Positions 19,546 to 21,232 of a stretch of 21,232 bases of DNA are shown here, in pieces. Under the pieces are notes generated by a model. It worked only from the letters and a program-made list of their open reading frames with translations, was not told the DNA's origin and searched no databases. Made by a program: the position numbers and the translations under genes. Location of the stretch: the NCBI RefSeq assembly GCF_000003605.2, contig NW_003137828.1, forward strand, positions 183,242 through 204,473, given 5' to 3'. Source of the stretch: Saccoglossus kowalevskii (lineage: Eukaryota > Hemichordata > Enteropneusta > Harrimaniidae). Within the stretch, counting starts at the first letter, position 1. Each line of letters begins with the position of its first letter.

Positions 19546-19825
19546 GTGTACAAACTTTAACATTACATCCATCTGTATAAATTTTGACCATGTATCTTAC
19601 TTATTTAAAAAAATATTGCTCCAATATTGATATTCCATGCAAGTTATTATTAGATTATGCTGTACTTTGGTTAATATATGAGCTGTTCACACTGTGGTGT
19701 CAAATGTCTAGTTGCAGTCTTAGAATTCTGTCATTGTATGCAAATGACCTTGGCTGTAATGAAGATGGCGGTTAGGAAGGTTCAGTAGGTGAAAGAATTC
19801 TGTTCATGTAGTTGTTGTTAAAGGA
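19546..19825. other. Unannotated spacer
   Basis: No feature is supported. A 63-codon ORF (19584-19775) has no recognisable motif. Confidence 0.35.
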
Positions 19826-20075
19826 TTGTCATGCTGCGCATGTGCAACATTTCTGTTGATAAACATTGATTTTCCCACAATCCAATGCGCTCTTCTAATG
19901 GAAATCACAAGTTGAATAGAATAGAATATTAATTTATTACAACGTTAAAGAAAATTGGACAGTTCTTTTTTGGTTTCTACACAGAAGAAAGTAATAAAGT
20001 TAAAAAACAAACAAAACAAAAAGTGTGAAACAACAACAAACAAGAAAAAGTATGAGTTTTGACCTGGCTCTACAT
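19826..20075 (+). repeat. Duplicated block, copy A, split by an insertion
   Basis: Positions 19826-19912 and 20052-20075 together match copy B (20179-20287) continuously: TTGTCAT, CATGTGCAACATTTCTGTTG, AAACATTGATTTTCCCACAA, ATGCGCTCTTCTAAT, then AGTTTTGACCTGG and CTACAT. I judge identity above 80 percent by eye. The 139 bp gap at AAGT in copy A is an insertion. The function of the block is unknown. Confidence 0.85.
19913..20047 (-). mobile_element. Short retroposon-like insertion with ATTCT tail
   Basis: Comparison with the uninterrupted copy B shows an extra 135 bp bounded by AAGT on both sides (19909-19912 and 20048-20051), consistent with a 4 bp target duplication. Read on the minus strand it ends GTAATAAATTAATATTCTATTCTATTC: an AATAAA signal followed by three ATTCT units. 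Microsatellite-type 3' tails occur in CR1/L2-like LINEs and their SINEs, so a 5'-truncated copy is plausible. It has no coding sequence, and the plus strand is A/C-rich (ACAAACAAAACAAAA). Confidence 0.55.
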
Positions 20076-20090
20076 CCAGTAATTACTGTC

Positions 20091-20110
20091 GGTGACTCCT
20101 TCCAGTCACC
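20091..20110. repeat. 7 bp-stem hairpin GGTGACT/AGTCACC
   Basis: GGTGACT (20091-20097) and AGTCACC (20104-20110) are exact inverted repeats with a 6 base loop. The right arm runs into GTCACCATGGAAAT, a weak X-box-like word. It lies between the duplicated blocks. Confidence 0.45.
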
Positions 20111-20178
20111 ATGGAAATTACATAGTTTAGGCTTGGTAATGTAACAGTTTGTACTTGTTGTCTGCGCAACAGTCAAAG

Positions 20179-20287
20179 TTGTCATTTGCACATGTGCAAC
20201 ATTTCTGTTGGTAAACATTGATTTTCCCACAATAATGCGCTCTTCTAATAGAAATCGCAAGTATAAGTTTTGACCTGGGTTCTACAT
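20179..20287 (+). repeat. Duplicated block, copy B, uninterrupted
   Basis: This is the intact counterpart of copy A, 353 bp downstream in the same orientation. It preserves the empty insertion site (GCAAGTATAAGTTTTGACC at about 20257). The ~100 bp between the copies is not duplicated. It may be a dispersed repeat or a local duplication. Confidence 0.85.
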
Positions 20288-20652
20288 TGCCATTTTTGTT
20301 CATATGAGACCCATATATCTCATGCATGTGTGGCATGATGACCACATTGCTTGTGATTGCAATAACTGAACATGTGGACATAGTATCTATCAGTAGAAAA
20401 TCTCACCCAAGTTTGATTTTGAATATCTTGAATAACTTTCAAGATATTACTAAAATGAGGCTTAAAAATTCCTATTGGTTTAACCTAGGAATTATTACAT
20501 TGTCAATTTAATCTGTGAATTCTTGTTTAATTCCCCAGGTAATTTTGTCATCAATTCAAAAAGCACTTGTTAGCATAGGAATACAAAAAACATTCTACTT
20601 ACATAAATTGTAGAGTTTTCATATTCTGTCGTTTATGCAAATTGTTTTCAAT
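20288..20652. other. AT-rich stretch, possible old repeat fragment
   Basis: CACCCAAGTTTGATTTTGAA and TTTCAAGATATTACTAAAATGAGGCTTAAAAATT echo words at 600-850 (CCAAGTTTGATCATGATA, TTTTCAAGATATGGGGTTAAAATTTGA), hinting at a shared old dispersed repeat. No gene is seen. Confidence 0.35.
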
Positions 20653-20865
20653 TACTGTAGAATACTTTATTTTCGCTTAGAATTTATTTTCGCTATTTTC
20701 TCTGAAGGGATGATTTCGTGAAAATAAAATCCAGCGAATATACTTTTTTTCCTATATTTCACATTAAACTCATCAAAAATCAGTGAAAATAAATTCCATA
20801 CAAAATGCCCAAAAAGCCTTTTTCAGCGAAAATTAATTCCAGCGAAAATAAAGTATTCCACAGTA
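20653..20865. mobile_element. TTTATTTTCGC palindromic MITE with 25 bp TIRs
   Basis: The left end 20653-20677 and right end 20841-20865 are 25 bp inverted repeats with a single mismatch (TACTGTAGAATACTTTATTT versus TACTGTGGAATACTTTATTT, then TCGCT). If the outer TA is the target duplication, the element is 209 bp with CTGT...ACAG ends, compatible with a Tc1/mariner-like non-autonomous element. Each arm holds a second copy of the TTWATTTTCGCT word (20682-20695 and the AGCGAAAATTAATTCC region, 20825-20840), so the element is a nested palindrome. It is non-coding. TTTATTTTCGC elements are, from memory, abundant in bivalve genomes. Confidence 0.85.
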
Positions 20866-21232
20866 TTTGGCAACAAGAAGTAATATTTCAAAGAAATCTA
20901 TGAAATATTTTATTCTCCATTAGTTCTCATGTGAAAAATATGCTTCAACATACATGTACATGGCCCCTTATATTTATTGAAATATGACTTGTAGATTTCG
21001 AAGTCAGTTTGAAAGTTGAATATTTCCTCCTGTGTGTCACAATAATAAATGATCATGCTAATTAATTAGTATCTTGGGCAGTTACTCAGCGATTATTATT
21101 GGCTCATTTCAGTGAATAACACTATATTGTCTGGTAATTCTTAGTTTTAATACTGGATATTGTGCTGATTCGGTTCATTCTTCATTTTATCTGTTTATTA
21201 GCTGGTGATTAAATATTCTGTGCCGCCAAATA
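20866..21232. other. AT-rich stretch to window end, nothing firm
   Basis: One TACATGTA octamer lies near 20950. No ORF, RNA or repeat is supported. Confidence 0.4.

Noticed and set aside
19050-19553. 167- and 113-codon minus-strand ORFs as a repeat protein gene
   Set aside because: Both come from a 51 bp minisatellite being divisible by three; irregular end units break phase and no promoter, signal peptide or known repeat motif is seen.

Overview
The window looks like non-coding nuclear DNA from a marine invertebrate animal. I estimate GC at about one third. There are no long conserved ORFs, no rRNA, and no prokaryotic operon structure. The repeats are of types I associate from memory with lophotrochozoan genomes, bivalve molluscs especially: small terminal-inverted-repeat (TIR) elements rich in TTTATTTTCGC, TTAA-flanked GGTAGTTCACC elements, TTGAGTGCCAG elements, and frequent TACATGTA octamers. 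The clade call is inference; animal origin is much safer.

Layout: 1-372 is the truncated end of a ~105 bp tandem array whose units each hold an inverted pair of CCAAT boxes. Positions 424-522 hold a decayed module of a dispersed element seen nearly whole at 4073-4881 and 7472-8033. Those two copies share hairpin-bearing ends but carry different numbers of a ~157 bp internal module. A TTAA-flanked non-autonomous element fills 1948-2471. The middle is AT-rich desert with a foldback element (9103-9232), a tRNA-derived SINE head (9771-9852) and a 33 bp minisatellite (9975-10405). From 13.2 kb come two related small TIR elements (13208-13460, 15082-15300), a decayed LINE reverse-transcriptase fragment on the minus strand (16171-16383), two tandem CTCF-like motifs (17927-17961), a (TTCTA)16 microsatellite (18565-18647), a 51 bp minisatellite (19026-19545), a duplicated ~110 bp block split in one copy by a 135 bp insertion (19826-20287), and a TTTATTTTCGC element with 25 bp TIRs (20653-20865).

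No gene can be called with confidence. Two weak coding candidates are recorded: a pair of short phase-compatible exons ending in a possible PDZ ligand (1179-1564), and an open stretch downstream of the second large element copy (8034-8330). The window is best read as intergenic or intronic DNA built largely from small non-autonomous transposons, retroposon fragments and satellites, with a few candidate cis-regulatory sites (CTCF-like pair, RFX X-boxes, CRE, CCAAT pairs). There is no set of genes here that works together.
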